DNA of 64,000 bases from Melampsora larici-populina 98AG31 (GCF_000204055.1 NW_006768785.1:1061496-1125495); one strand, 5' to 3'; positions 21,606 to 33,740 are shown, counted from the stretch's first letter. Translations and numbers: made by a program. Notes: generated by a model not told the origin, from the letters alone.

Positions 21606-23494
21606 CTAACACTAGGAGGGGACTTAGTTAAGTTAGATCAATCTTCAGCATTACAGCCTTGCAGTCACTCATGAAATCTATGTCTCTTGCAATCCCATCT
21701 TCATCTCATCAACCAAATCTTAATACACATACTATCTATCAAATGGAAACTAAACTTTACCTTCTTCAAGGTCAGTCCAATTCTTTGGTCATCATCATCA
21801 ATTCACTTATCATCTTCATCTTTCTTCATTGTTACCTCACACTGAGAATCATTTCATTCTTTCTATCTCCCGTTTTGAACATTAAATACCAGTCATCAAC
21901 TCACTCAATACAGCACATTGCTCATCCAATATCCAAAGAAAAATTGCTGCTGCTCTTCAAGAGACTGAGACACTCAAAGAAACGATTTGAGCAAAAGATA
22001 CCAACAAGCTGATACCACCAGTAAACTATCACTTATTATAGTTAGTCTCATACAACCATCATTTTTATGTCTATTATTTCAATCCTCAATCATCCAGTAT
22101 ATGTAAATCTCTAATGATTTGTTTCCATCCACATTCTCAAAAAATCTCAGGCTTGTCCAATTTATCTCTCATCTCAAACCTCATATTTGTTTAGAACATT
22201 CAGATCATCATGTCATATCTTAAAAGGATTGCATCAGAAGAGGAAATCAGGTTACATTTTTAATTTTTCTATTTATTACAGAAATCTTATTAGCTATCAC
22301 TTCAGTGGTTGTATTCATTATGTGATCAACATTTGTAAAAAATGTATTGGGTTTTATATTACATTGGTTTATCTTTCATTATTGGCACATCTGTTATGGG
22401 ACTTGAAGTACTTCAGTACAGGGTCCTCTAACAAAACCTAACCACAATTCAAACAGTCTTAGCTGATGTCATAGGAATTGAGGTTAGAGAAACCAATTTT
22501 GAGATACAACAATATGATTTAACCTCCTTTTTTCTTTTGACCTTTATCTGTTCCTACTCTCTCATATATGTACATATATCTTGGAATCCAGTTCCTCTTT
22601 TTTATGTTCTGTTTTCATGAATATATTTTACACTTTTCTCTTCACATTCTAAAAGTTAGTTTCCTTTGCTCATTGTATAGAAACACTGGGTATTATTTGC
22701 TTTTTTGGACTTGAAAAATTGATTTTTCATTTTTTGAAATATTTTTTTATTTGGTCTGTTTTTTTGGTTATCTGCTTCTTGGAGTTGTCTTTTTCAAAGA
22801 CAGTGATTTATTCTTGATATGATAGAAATATGATTTAAATAAATCAAATCGCACAGGAATCCCTAAAGGATCATGTTTCATCACTTTTTTCTTGCTGTAC
22901 TTCAGTATATTTATGGCATAAGCTTCAAGACTTTGTTCATCAGGTATAGAGGCAGGCGAGCCTGCCTAAGTTCTAGTGATTAATAAATTTCAATATCACA
23001 AAGTCTTTGAACGTTTTCAATGAAAAGCCTCATACTCTTTTGATAAAGATGTCAAAATAATTGACTTGATCACTTGAGCTTTCCATTGAGACTTCAAATT
23101 TCAGAAACAATGAAATTTTAAAAACAATGGCTTCAACCCTCACATTGTTTTCTAGTGATGTTTTCCTTCTCCTGTTTGATCAATTTGAGATGTTGGACGA
23201 TTTGGTTTCAAAGAAGTGTAAATTGGCTAGAAAGTATAAAAATTGACTGATTGCTCTAAAATCAATCGATTGCTTCAAAAAGCATAAAATTCAATTGTAT
23301 ATGAAGCAAAGTACAGTCGCATGATCAAGAGATCGAAGCAATCTTGGATAAGATTACAATCGGAGGGTACAAGTGTTGGAGGCCTTCATCTCTATTGTAA
23401 ATGTGGTAGTAAGTTGGATAAAAAGCATAAAAACTGATTGGTGCATTAAATTTATGATTTGGGCTCAGGCGCGAGAGGAAGGAAAACACCAAAT
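21606..23494. other. AT-rich interval without recognised genes
   Basis: Only short open frames, none with recognisable domains. An open stretch near 21660-21770 meets a GT-like boundary but has no continuing exon. The rest is AT-rich, repeat-like non-coding DNA before the F-box pseudogene. Confidence 0.45.
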
Positions 23495-24450
23495 TTAAGA
23501 CTCTGAGGGCATTTTCAATGAAGATTCAAATGCTGGAGTTGCATAACTTTGTTGTCTCGCACTTTCTGGACACAACTTATACTGGGCCTCAGTGCTAAGT
23601 GGTAGCTCCCCCATTTCCGTGTCCAGATAGGCTTGCTCGTGAAGAATTAAACGGATTGCAAGGTTTTCTGCTATTCCGTCGGACATCGATGGCTTCAATA
23701 CGGTCAGAGTCTAACCTTCAATTCTATTCCGTTAGACTTGCAGAATTTGTCCAATGGAAATAGCATAGAGGCCAAAGTTGGATCAATCGGAAAGTATTCA
23801 TATTTTATAGGCACAGTTATCACCTTGAGCTTAGGGAATACATTCCCAAGGATAAAGTCTGAGAGTTGTGACACTTTTGTCTTGATAGAACGTGAGGTGA
23901 GATGAATTTCAACAATCTGAGAAGCATTGAATATAGTCACACATGGAATGATAGAATATACGCAGATGTGTTAAAGCCTGGAGTGAAAATTTATTGCTTT
24001 CTGGGTTGAACTTGAAAAGTTCCTTAGACTCTTTTGATGAGGGATTGAAAGGTTCCTCAAATTGGAGTTCTAGACGAGTGAGACGAGGCGCCCAAGAACT
24101 GATAAACCAAGGCGTCTTTTCTAATTGAAGGCGGGTACAATTGTGAATCACAAAATCTACTAACCGAGGGGGACCTTCATGATAGCCCCAAGAGGCCTCT
24201 ATGGCATCCATGTCTTCCATGTCAAGGCATTTGAGGTTTTTGAGGTTGTAAAGACAGCTAGCAAGGTTGCCAACATCTCTCCTGTCTTCAACGTTAACAT
24301 ATCTGAGCTTGAGTGATTCAAGCAGTGGGAGATGTGTGACAAATCTAGTGATGCATTGCGCTACCATTGAAAACCCAGTCATGTGGAGATCTCAAAGATG
24401 GCCGAGTTTGTTATGATTAGTAAGATGACCGGTGATTTGCTGTGAAGCTC

Positions 24451-24716
24451 TGATGTGTTATTTGTGCCTTGCCCTGTCATGTTGTTTTGTGCTGATCAAT
24501 GTTCTGCCCTAACTGTGTGTTTGCTGACGGATGATTGAATGACGTCATTGATATGTTTCTCTTAAATAGTCGACTCTGAAGCTCTCATCTCAAACAATAA
24601 ACATCCCACTTTTCAACTTTTCAATTATCGTTTCTTCTCTTCTATTGTTTCTCTTTGATCGTTAAACAAGTTGTGTCAACCAACAATTCGTTCTAATCAC
24701 TCAATACTACACAACA
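24451..24716 (+). other. Possible LTR-like insertion next to the gap
   Basis: This stretch interrupts the F-box homology. It starts TG, ends CA, has a TATA-like TTAAATAG and an AATAAA-like AACAATAAACATCC, all features of a fungal LTR. No 5-bp duplication, primer-binding site or gag/pol sequence can be confirmed because the N gap follows. Tentative. Confidence 0.25.
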
Positions 24717-24980
24717 AATCTATTCAACTAAAAAGCTGAATATGAATTGAACTCAAGCTCTTATCAAAAGGAAAGGAGGTATACAAGCTTTTCTCGATTC
24801 AAGGATTATTATGTTTCCATTCTCTTTGTCTAACTCAAACAATCGATTCACTTAAAATGTAGACTTCCCTTTTGGTTACATTGTTCGATTCAAAATTCCT
24901 GTTACAAAGTTGAATCTCATAAGTGTAGTTATTGTTAAAGGTACAAAGCTTTCTCTTTATATTTTTCTCTCTTTCTTATT

Positions 24981-25773
24981 NNNNNNNNNNNNNNNNNNNN
25001 NNNNNNNNNNNNNNNNNNNNNNNNNNNNNNNNNNNNNNNNNNNNNNNNNNNNNNNNNNNNNNNNNNNNNNNNNNNNNNNNNNNNNNNNNNNNNNNNNNNN
25101 NNNNNNNNNNNNNNNNNNNNNNNNNNNNNNNNNNNNNNNNNNNNNNNNNNNNNNNNNNNNNNNNNNNNNNNNNNNNNNNNNNNNNNNNNNNNNNNNNNNN
25201 NNNNNNNNNNNNNNNNNNNNNNNNNNNNNNNNNNNNNNNNNNNNNNNNNNNNNNNNNNNNNNNNNNNNNNNNNNNNNNNNNNNNNNNNNNNNNNNNNNNN
25301 NNNNNNNNNNNNNNNNNNNNNNNNNNNNNNNNNNNNNNNNNNNNNNNNNNNNNNNNNNNNNNNNNNNNNNNNNNNNNNNNNNNNNNNNNNNNNNNNNNNN
25401 NNNNNNNNNNNNNNNNNNNNNNNNNNNNNNNNNNNNNNNNNNNNNNNNNNNNNNNNNNNNNNNNNNNNNNNNNNNNNNNNNNNNNNNNNNNNNNNNNNNN
25501 NNNNNNNNNNNNNNNNNNNNNNNNNNNNNNNNNNNNNNNNNNNNNNNNNNNNNNNNNNNNNNNNNNNNNNNNNNNNNNNNNNNNNNNNNNNNNNNNNNNN
25601 NNNNNNNNNNNNNNNNNNNNNNNNNNNNNNNNNNNNNNNNNNNNNNNNNNNNNNNNNNNNNNNNNNNNNNNNNNNNNNNNNNNNNNNNNNNNNNNNNNNN
25701 NNNNNNNNNNNNNNNNNNNNNNNNNNNNNNNNNNNNNNNNNNNNNNNNNNNNNNNNNNNNNNNNNNNNNNNNN
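24981..25773. other. Assembly gap (793 Ns)
   Basis: Unsequenced run inside the F-box pseudogene. Open frames that cross it are artefacts of the N run. Confidence 1.
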
Positions 25774-26511
25774 GGGGTGGAGTTTGCTCCCTCTGACGTA
25801 TAGATTGTCAGAATGGACAGCATCGACATTACAATACTCCTTCTTCTCTTTGATAAACTTGATTTTGTTGACATGACAAGATAGTTGTGGATAGTGTGTC
25901 TGAGTTTTATCTGTTGTGGCCTCTTTGATGGAAAGAGAATTTGGTGGTAGTTCAAACCACTGCTCTCTCAACTTTGCAGATAACATCTTGACATAAGATC
26001 CGTGTCTTGGTAAGATTTTCTCGATCCAGAAAGACATTGGACCTGATAGCCGCAAAGGAAACTCAAGATACTGGATCATCGTAGTAGAAAAAGGTAGAAT
26101 TTGAATAGGATACATCATATGATTATACATTAGTGATCATATACCTTAGGCTTAAGCAGCTTAGATCAGTTAAATCTTGCTTACCTCCCAAAGGGTAGGT
26201 CAACAAAGAGAATAGCTCCTATGATTGACAACAGCAAAAGTTTGGAAACTGGTTAATATTGGAGATTCGGAGTTGTGTTGATAGACGGTTATTTTGCTCC
26301 CCTTTCCTGGTAAGGAAAAAGTAACGGTCTGCAGTTCCTTCTTAACGTGGTGAATATGATCATCATTGCATTTGTATTTGCAGTCATTGAGAAGGTACCC
26401 TATGATCTCAAGAAGTATCTTGTTTGGTAAGCCGCAGAGTAGGTCTTCATGATTTTCAAGTGATTTTCTAGTTTGAGCAAGTTGAGACTTTTCTTCCTCT
26501 AGGTTCTTCAT

Positions 26512-27655
26512 GTTGTGAATTTCTTGCTCTTCAAGGTCTACTGGAGCTGTGATCTATTGTTGTTTTCCTGATTGGCATGCTTTGCAACTTTTTGGAACTT
26601 TTTTGAGATTGGTTTTGTGGTCGTTGTTTTGATTGACAATGTGAAATTGAGAAATGTAAACTAATTTTGAATTTTCCGAATAACACCCAATAACATTACA
26701 ATTTTGACATCAATCGTCCAAGAAGTTAGTGTTAGAGGAAAGCAGGGGTCAGATGAAGACTGATGGGAAGCAATGAACAACACCAAATTTATGAGAAGAG
26801 TGGAAAGGAAAGGAAAGGTCAGGATGGCCTGGCCGCGAGTGGAAGTCAACTGAACACCTCGCAAGGTTATCCAATAACATCATCTCAGTTGGCTGGGGGT
26901 TTTCCTCGGGGAAACGTACATAGTCTTGCGTCAAAAATGCTACCTGGTGCTACCCTAAACATTTTCTGACTTGACAGGACTCAAAATGACTTCAATTACT
27001 TCATCAAGCATGAGATTGCATTGGCTCATAAACCGACGCGTACTAGGTTGAGAAGAAACAGAGTCCGCTGAAAACTTTTGACTTATTTCATGTGTCACCG
27101 CTTGGTAACCACAAGAGGGACAAGGTCAACACTTTTATTATAACACTTTCAAAATCGTTGAATCATCGCAAGCAAGACTTGAAATCATGCTAGGTACGTG
27201 AGTTCCGCACAGCAGTTCTTAAGTTACAATTTAACCAAAACATAAAAGGAACCCTTGATAAAATGGGATGATATATATTTAATCCTCAATTTAGTTTGTA
27301 CCAACATTGATATCTACAACTTGAGACCCATTCTATCAGCAGTTTTTGATTTTGAATGAGAAGCAAATTGCATGAGTCACGCTGTAACTTTTTGAATTTT
27401 ACCTGCGGGCGGGGCGCGGTGTTGCTGAACCTCGACTGTAGCGACTGTAGTGGTGCCCGCCAACTGGGTCCACAGTTGGCCCCAGTTGGCGGGACCAACA
27501 GACCTAACCACGCAAGCTGTAAACACATGAGTTTCTGTGTGTGTGTAAAGTAGTGGCGTCATCACGTCGATCACAGTTTGGGAATCAAAGCTTCACCTTC
27601 AACTTTCTATACATTGCCTTTACTATCAATCATCAACAAGAATCTCAATCAAAAA
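26512..27655. other. Intergenic region, includes proteasome gene promoter
   Basis: No gene recognised. The last 250 bp are the likely promoter and leader of the proteasome gene and contain a GC-rich patch (27400-27500) with a strong inverted repeat, annotated separately. I found no exact copy of the yeast proteasome PACE element (GGTGGCAAA). Confidence 0.4.
27456..27493. promoter_or_regulatory. Perfect inverted repeat upstream of proteasome gene
   Basis: CCCGCCAACTGGG (27456-27468) and CCCAGTTGGCGGG (27481-27493) are exact 13-bp inverses, with a further CCAACTG-type half site (CCACAGTTGG) between them. The repeat ends 162 bp before the start codon. It could be a dimeric factor site or a cruciform; the function is an inference from symmetry and position. 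Confidence 0.45.
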
Positions 27656-29098
27656 ATGGCACGAAGATATGACTCTCGTATGTTCCACATATATCAATCT
27701 TACTCAACCTGAATGTTAACGTAGTGCTTTTCCAGGAACTACCATCTTTTCACCCGAAGGTAGATTGTACCAGGTTGAATATGCTATGGAAGCTATCAAC
27801 CATGCCGGTACAGTCATCGGTATCCTCGCTTCCTGTAGTCCACCCTCCTCCGAAGAGACTAAGACGGGTAGTGGCTCAGAGGATGTAGCAATGACCGACG
27901 TGACTCAAACGAAAGAAGACTCCAGTTCAAAGAAAGGAAAGCGAAGGACAGGTGTCGTTTTAGCTGCAGAAAAGAAAGTGACGAGCAAGCTTCTGGAGAA
28001 AGAGCAGGGATCAAGTGAAAAGATCTTCCTAATCAACAAGTTGGTCATTTCGACATTTCAATCCCCAGTCTTGTGTTCAGTTTGGAACTGTGGAACAGCT
28101 TTGTTGACCGTGTCTTTGGTCGCTACCCGATTCAAACATCAAGTAATTTAGTGTCCGGTGTAGCTGGGTACACAGCCGATGCCAACTCCCTCGTTAACTA
28201 TTCACGTTCCGTCGCTCAGGTCAGCTCTTCGATCAGGACATTTCTTGCTATACATAGAAGGTTACATGGGCACTTAATATTGTGATTCTTATACTTTGCG
28301 TGAAACAGAGTCATTTAGTTTCATTCGATCAAGATATGCCTGTAGAGCAGATGGTCAAAAGAGTTTGTGATTTGAAGCAGGGTTACACTCAGTTTGGAGG
28401 TTCGTACGACTTGAAGTCCTAAATGGGGCATGATATGTCCAGCGGATTGGCGGATGTGCGTCTTTATGAACGAACTGCTTTTCTTTACCTCACAGGACAA
28501 CGACCATTCGGAGTCTCCTTTTTATTCGCTGGTCACGACCCACATCATCAATTTCAGGTATTATATAGACAGTCATTGCCACGGCCTTGAATGTAGACTT
28601 AGGCTTACCTTCATTCATTCTTGCCCGTAGCTGTATTCGACCGATCCATCAGGAAATTATGCCGCCTGGAAAGCCACATGTATTGGTAGTGGTAATTCAA
28701 CCGCTACGTCGTTACTCAGACAAGATTATAAAGATACGATGGACTTGGATGAGGCAATCGTCTTAGCCCTCAAAGTCTTGAGCAAAACTATGGATGCTAC
28801 CACACTTAGCTCTGATCGAGGTAAGTTGGATATCCAATTTGCCCATTCATACGATACCGATATTTATGAGTTTGCTTTCTCCAGTCGAGTTCTCTGTCAT
28901 CTCTCTAGATGAAGAAACTGGTGCTCCACATGTTCATATTTACAAGCCAGAAGAAGTGGACGCTTTGTTGAAAGAGCAGGGGTTGACTAAGGTATGTGAT
29001 TAGCCACTTCTTCAATCTTTCCTCATCGGGGCTATTATCACGATGTCCTTCACGCTCCCCAATCACCCTAGTATTGGGACGATTGTATCTGCTCATAA
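27656..29098 (+). CDS. PRE9: 20S proteasome alpha subunit (PSMA4/Pre9 type)
   Basis: Exons 27656-27677, 27736-28039, 28144-28219, 28309-28399, 28496-28557, 28631-28820 and 28885-28991 join in frame to 284 residues; a short last exon (about 29072-29098) is uncertain. The N-terminus [20 protein letters not shown] is the proteasome alpha signature, and [31 protein letters not shown] and [18 protein letters not shown] place it in the alpha-3 (yeast)/alpha-4 (human) group. It forms part of the outer heptameric ring of the 20S core and helps gate substrate entry. An unusual hydrophilic insertion of about 38 residues (roughly 41-79, rich in Ser, Glu, Thr and ending KKGKRR) separates GILA from VVLAAEKK. 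The first intron falls within codon 8. Confidence 0.9.
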
Positions 29099-29665
29099 TT
29101 GCTGGAGAGCGTATAGCAATGCGGTCAGTATCTTGAATTTGACTGACATGCCTCGCTTCCTCTGGTATTTTTGTATCATTTGCCGATGTTGTTGCCGATA
29201 ACTTAATGCGCTGTCACGTCACTTAGGTCAGTGATACGGACACTGCCATGGCATCTCAATAAATCAAAAACATGCAGATTTTCGTAAGGTGTGCCCAACT
29301 TGGGGCAATATCATGACTTCTTAGTCACATAAACATGATCCCCTTGATCAGGATATTTGCAAGTTGAGGATAAATTCATATTCGAAAGATCTTGGGTACT
29401 GCACCTCAGTGGCTTGTATTCCACGAGACACAAACAATGATGGTTCAAATGTAAAATAGGGTACTATGAGAATCAATAAGAAATAGTGAAGCCAAGTGTT
29501 AGCTTTGAGTATGAAGTACTCCGCATATCAAGCAAAATATTAACACATCAGTGTGAAAACAGTAAGTTGAGTGAGAAGTAGAAACCCGGGTGGAGTGTTC
29601 AAATTCAGGACTGTTTTCTAGTTTTTTGGGCTGTCAGGTAATTGTGATTCTTGATGTTACGCTCT
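29099..29665. other. Short intergenic stretch
   Basis: Holds the 3' flank of the proteasome gene. No coding signal or repeat was recognised up to the ATG target duplication of the next element. Confidence 0.4.
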
Positions 29666-30007
29666 ATGCACAGTGCCCGTGGAGAAGGCCCCCGACGTCG
29701 GGGGCCCAACAGTCTTCGCAAGTGTGTTGCGTTTGTGTGATTTTTGTGTCACAAAGGTCTACAAATGTACACAAAGGGCAAAGATTGCATGAACATCACC
29801 TCAGCTGAACTTCATCAGTCTGAGTCAAGGCTCACGCAGAGTAGGAGACAAGCAGCCCTCAACGCTCAGTATTACTGACTGAACGTGCAGTGTTCCCTAC
29901 TGAACACCTGGAAGCTCCCTATGGACTATCTTTGCCCTGAGAAAAGCTAGTTACCCTCACCGTTCCCTATTGGCAAGCCAGCTCACTCGTCCCAACACAA
30001 CTTTATA

Positions 30008-30188
30008 ATAGCCCACTAAATCACCCAAAACTTCACCCATTTCCTCAGCCAATCTTTGAGGCAAATCAATAACAGCTATTCTACGAGGTTGAGTAGAAGC
30101 TATTTTTCAATTTTGGGAAAACTAACCAGCTTGATTATAAGAATTGAGTCAATTGAGTTGATTTACCACAGCCTGTTTGACCAATAAC
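30008..30188 (-). pseudogene. DEAH-box helicase fragment (motifs I and Ia)
   Basis: Minus-strand sequence encodes VIGQTGCGKSTQLTQFL, a perfect Walker A (motif I, GxTGCGKST) of DEAH helicases. After a stop and an intron-like gap comes ASTQPRRIAVIDLPQRLAEE, then MGEVLGDLVGY, matching motif Ia (TQPRR-A) and the following helix. Homology stops abruptly after VGY. No DEAH, SAT or motif VI region is present, so this is a roughly 60-codon fragment inside the TIR element. Confidence 0.75.
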
Positions 30189-30550
30189 TCAATCCAAACA
30201 GCGCATGGTCAAAAAAATGCTCATCCATTCGATTGCACTCAAATAATGAACTTTCAAGCTCGATGATTTTGATTGTAATCATGAAGTCTTGCTAACAAGT
30301 CGGGCTTTACTTCATATCAAATGTCTTTTACCATGGTCAACCTCGATTGGGTTTACTAAGGAATCTTTGGTGAGATTCTTGAAACAGTTGGAGGTTGAAG
30401 TGGACACCAACTTGACTCAGGTTTGTTCTCGCGACATCTCCATTGAGACCTCCTTGCAAACGATTCCATTCTTGATTCCAGCGCACATCCTTTTTGAATT
30501 GACAGACCTCTGGTTTATGTTGTTTGAACTTCGAATGGCTCAACCAATAG

Positions 30551-31073
30551 TTGAAGGATTTACCGAAGCATGCAAGCTTCAGCACCACCTCTTCTCAACC
30601 ACCACCCACGGAAACTAGGACAGAGCCACAATCAGGTTTACCTGCTTTCATCCCGACGCACAAAGTGCGAGAACAACCAGGTAGGTATCATCCGCCGTTG
30701 ATTTGTGTTCATCACAATCGCTACGAGGATCCGGCCTGATTTGAATAATTTTGTATATGTAGGAGGAGGCAGCGCACAAATTGTGTCTCTTTTCGGTGCT
30801 TCCTCTACCGATGTATCAGAAGCTTGGCAACCTACTCCAATCCCAACGGCTCCGCTTTTAACACGCATTGATAGTAACAAAGCAGATGATCTCCCTCACC
30901 CTGCAAGTACCACTTATTCTGAACTCGACATTACTAATTTGATCAAACAAGACTCCATCACTGATCGTTCAAGGATGGTGAATCCTGATGGATCAGCCTT
31001 TGTACCCACTCAAAAAGTTAAAGAGCCCGTTGGTGGTTGCTCCACAATGGGCTCGATCTTGGGTGGCAATTGA
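30551..31073 (+). CDS. HN1/SPIRAL1-like repeat protein, 5' end missing
   Basis: Two exons (30551-30680 and 30763-31073) joined by a clean GTAGGT...AG intron read through to a stop without interruption. Two copies of one motif are seen: AFIPTHKVREQPGGGSAQIV followed by SLFG, and AFVPTQKVKEPVGGCSTMGS followed by ILGGN at the C-terminus. A basic V-K/R-x-PGG-x-S...G pattern like this occurs in HN1/Jupiter and SPIRAL1-type microtubule-associated proteins, so that family is the best guess. An in-frame stop at 30548-30550 precedes the open stretch and no ATG is in frame, so a 5' exon is missing or lies elsewhere. It lies inside the fragment-carrying TIR element and may be a captured piece. Confidence 0.45.
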
Positions 31074-31255
31074 TTATCACTCTCTAGAATTACATCTTGT
31101 AGTTGGTACCTAAGATCGAGTCTTTGAATCATCAGTAGAGCTATTTTTGACTGCTCAGGAGCAGAATCAATATGACTGAATAATCCTCCTGGTGAATCTA
31201 AGAAGAATAAAGTCAATGCTAAAGCTTTAGTTTGTTTTTCGCGTTTTTCTTGTGA
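31072..31255 (-). pseudogene. Unidentified reading-frame fragment
   Basis: Minus-strand open stretch SQEKREKQTKALALTLFFLD, SPGGLFSHIDSAPEQSKIAL, LMIQRLDLRYQLQDVILESD. It has protein-like composition with regular helix periodicity, directly abuts the 3' end of the HN1-like frame in the opposite orientation, and has no start or stop of its own. The source gene was not recognised. Confidence 0.35.
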
Positions 31256-31481
31256 GTTTGATTATGGATTATTGACTTCAGACTGAACTGGTTGAACCAC
31301 CAAATAGTGAAATCCCACTAAAGAATGATTGACTTTGATATTTTTGAAAAAGGATTAGATTCAAGTCGAAGTCAGATTAATTAGATATAGAATCCTAACG
31401 TGTTTGATTGTTGTTGTGAACCACACATACTGAGTTGACTTGATCATTGTTCTTGTTGGTAGTTCTAAGTGGTAGTGTTGG

Positions 31482-31514
31482 TGGTTGGTTGGTTGGTTGG
31501 TTGGTTGGTTGGTT
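31482..31514 (+). repeat. (TTGG)n microsatellite
   Basis: About eight uninterrupted TTGG units inside the fragment-carrying element. Confidence 0.9.
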
Positions 31515-32589
31515 AATTTGGATTGAGCCATGAAAAACATTTGATTGAACTCCAACTCAAATCTGCCTGAGTCCATACATACATCTCATCAAACACCATG
31601 CCTTAAACACACGACTTTTGTTTCAAAATATTCAATTCTAGTGATTTCAATTTCAAGCAGCTCAAACACGACTTGCGCTTCTACGTCAATAAAAATCTAT
31701 GTGAACAGGTATACATCATTTATGAACACAAGCCTCATAAAACCCAAAACAAAAAAGGTGAAAATCAAACTAAACAGAAATAACATCCAATGAATATATA
31801 TAATCTAGGATATGTGTATATACATACCTTACACTAGGAAATTAATAATCATTAACCAAACTGAATCATGAGAATTATACAGAGAACTAAAATAAGAAGT
31901 TTCAAAAAGTTTCTTATAAAAACCTCCAGATCTACGCAAAAAAAGAACAAATCAGTCAACAAGTCAGCTATCCTCATTTCAAGATTTAATAGAAGAATGA
32001 AAATTCATTTAACTGATTGAGGAATTTGTTGATCTTTAAAAATTATCCAACTTCACAAATTTACCAAAAGATAGGTAAACAACTTAACCCAATCATAGTA
32101 TACCATAAGACATTTAATTGATTTGACCAGTCTAATATGAAAAGTATAGAAGGTAATATATAATGGAATGAAAGTAACTATGTAATTCAAACGAAAGAAA
32201 AGACAGACGTCAATTTTAATCTGAAAAAAAGGAACTGGCGAGAAACTCAACTTGATTTGAGTAAAACATCCTTGAAGAACAACCAAATTGTAAAGAGATA
32301 TTAGATTCTGATAATTTCGATTGAACCAAATCAAAGAAACTAAAAATTATAAATAAAATTAAAAGTGAAATCACAATTATGAGCAAAATCAGAAAGCCGA
32401 GGGTATACAGGTTGTAATCAACCTATGAAAATGGTGAAGTTGATCAAGAATCAAGAAGAAAAGTATTATAAGTGAAAACTGTGCTGGGAAACTCCCCAGA
32501 AAGTTCAACAAACACAATGGACAATCTTTGATGCAAAGTTCTGATCAACAACCACAGTGACAACTTTACTTGAAATCATGTTCAAAATT

Positions 32590-33740
32590 CTATGTGTGTT
32601 GGCCATGACTTTGACTGCGAAGTGAGTCAAGTCTTTAGATGAAGATTATTGCTGTGTATCATGCAAGCGACTGTTAAGAGAATTGGTAAGCTTTCAAGAG
32701 CTTTTTGATTTGGGAATGTTGATGAATAAACATTACTGACAAGATGGTGAGCGGAATAGGATGACTTGGTCCAATGTTTCTTCAATCAGTTTATTGTCTT
32801 GAATCAATCTTGTATTTTTGAAGCTGATCATCGGTCGACTAGATTGAGTGATTGATGAATTGATAGTGTCACAAGAAAGTATTTAGAGTGAGGTATGTGT
32901 ATTGGAGGAAGCTTGGAAGTGATATTGAAAGACATACCCCATTAACCCAATGAACATAAGTTCCAATCGGTAGTCGACCTTTACTTTAATATTTGACTGC
33001 ATATGATAATGTAGTGTCACTGAGCTTCGCTGGCACCAGTAATAATTGCGGATAGGTTGAACAGAACTACAAATCCGAACCAACAAATGAAGGTAAACAA
33101 TCAGCATTTTCAAACCTAGATTTCGAGGCCAGGTTCATTTTTTTGAATAAAAGACTTACACTAAAGTAATTGTTTATTGAAGTGATTCTCCAAGCCTTTT
33201 GGTCACCTAGGGAATTCATCCTAGTGAATTCACAAATCAGATCATGAAGATTCCAACCCAATGAATGAGATTTGAATCTGAAGTTGAAGTTGAATTTGAA
33301 TCCGATTTTGATCCATATAGAAAAGCATAATTAGATAATTTATCTCCTTGTTTAAAATAATGAACTGAAGCTGTGATTGAATTCCAATCTTGTTCAAGTT
33401 GAGATTGAGAATTGAAAGTAAAAGTATAAGTGATAAAGTTAACTAAACGGATCAAGATAGTTGGTTCTGGTTGAGATGGAAGATATTGAACGGTGGCGAT
33501 AATTGCATGTGTAAACTATGATATAGATATTCAATGATCAGTATTAGATGATTATGATGATATGATGATAGGAGTGATTAAGATTAACTCACGCAAACTT
33601 CATCATATTTGGCTCAATCGATTGAATTGATTGATTATCAGATGGTTTCCAAATGAGATGATGAGTAGTAAGATGTAATGAACCAATTGAATGATGATTG
33701 ATTTGATTTGATGAAGTTGATGGATTGGCTTGATGAGATA
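32590..33740 (-). pseudogene. Myotubularin (YMR1-like) fragment
   Basis: Minus-strand pieces follow myotubularin order. The GRAM start is SLHLTTHHLIWKP. After an intron comes THAIIATVQYLPSQPEPTIL and NFITYTFTFNSQ...DWNSI...SNYAFLYG. Then, in a shifted frame, LGWNLHDLICEFTRM...AWRITSINNYF. After another intron comes FCSTYPQLLLVPAKLSDTTL...AVKY-stop-SKGRLPIGTYVHW, and finally SITQSSRPMISFKNTRLIQD. These match the conserved GW-YD-EF-RM, WR-T-IN, TYP-LLVP-K-SD and ITRSSQPM blocks that precede the CX5R phosphatase site. The catalytic site is absent, the 5' end stops near 33740, and there is a frameshift plus a stop. Intact myotubularins dephosphorylate PI3P on endosomal membranes. Confidence 0.8.

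Larger units (their letters stand above)
23495..26511 (-). pseudogene. F-box/LRR protein, decayed and interrupted by a gap
   Basis: Read on the minus strand. An N-terminal coiled stretch is followed by an F-box (LLCGLPNKILLEIIGYLLND, about 26447-26388), then FAVVNHRSYSLC-stop-PTLWE, where TGA at 26202-26200 replaces a sense codon just before a GTAAGC donor. The next exon (about 26110-25774) reads GPMSFWIEKILPRHGSYVKM and runs into the N gap. Past the gap, LRR-like sequence resumes (about 24460-23909: HNKLGHL-stop-DLHMTGFSM, LPLLESLKLRYVN, LYNLKNLKCLDMED). A frame change near 23950 then gives IFNASQIVEIHLTS...LKVITVPIKYEYF. Two TGA stops and one frameshift argue against function. Fungal F-box/LRR proteins are substrate receptors of SCF ubiquitin ligases. 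Confidence 0.7.

Noticed and set aside
24910..26130. Long open frames of about 300-380 codons around 25 kb on both strands
   Set aside because: They exist only because the N run contains no stops.
29669..29710. Helitron 3' end, because of the GC-rich hairpin near the terminus
   Set aside because: The same 41 bp occurs inverted at the other end with a target duplication; Helitrons lack TIRs and duplications.
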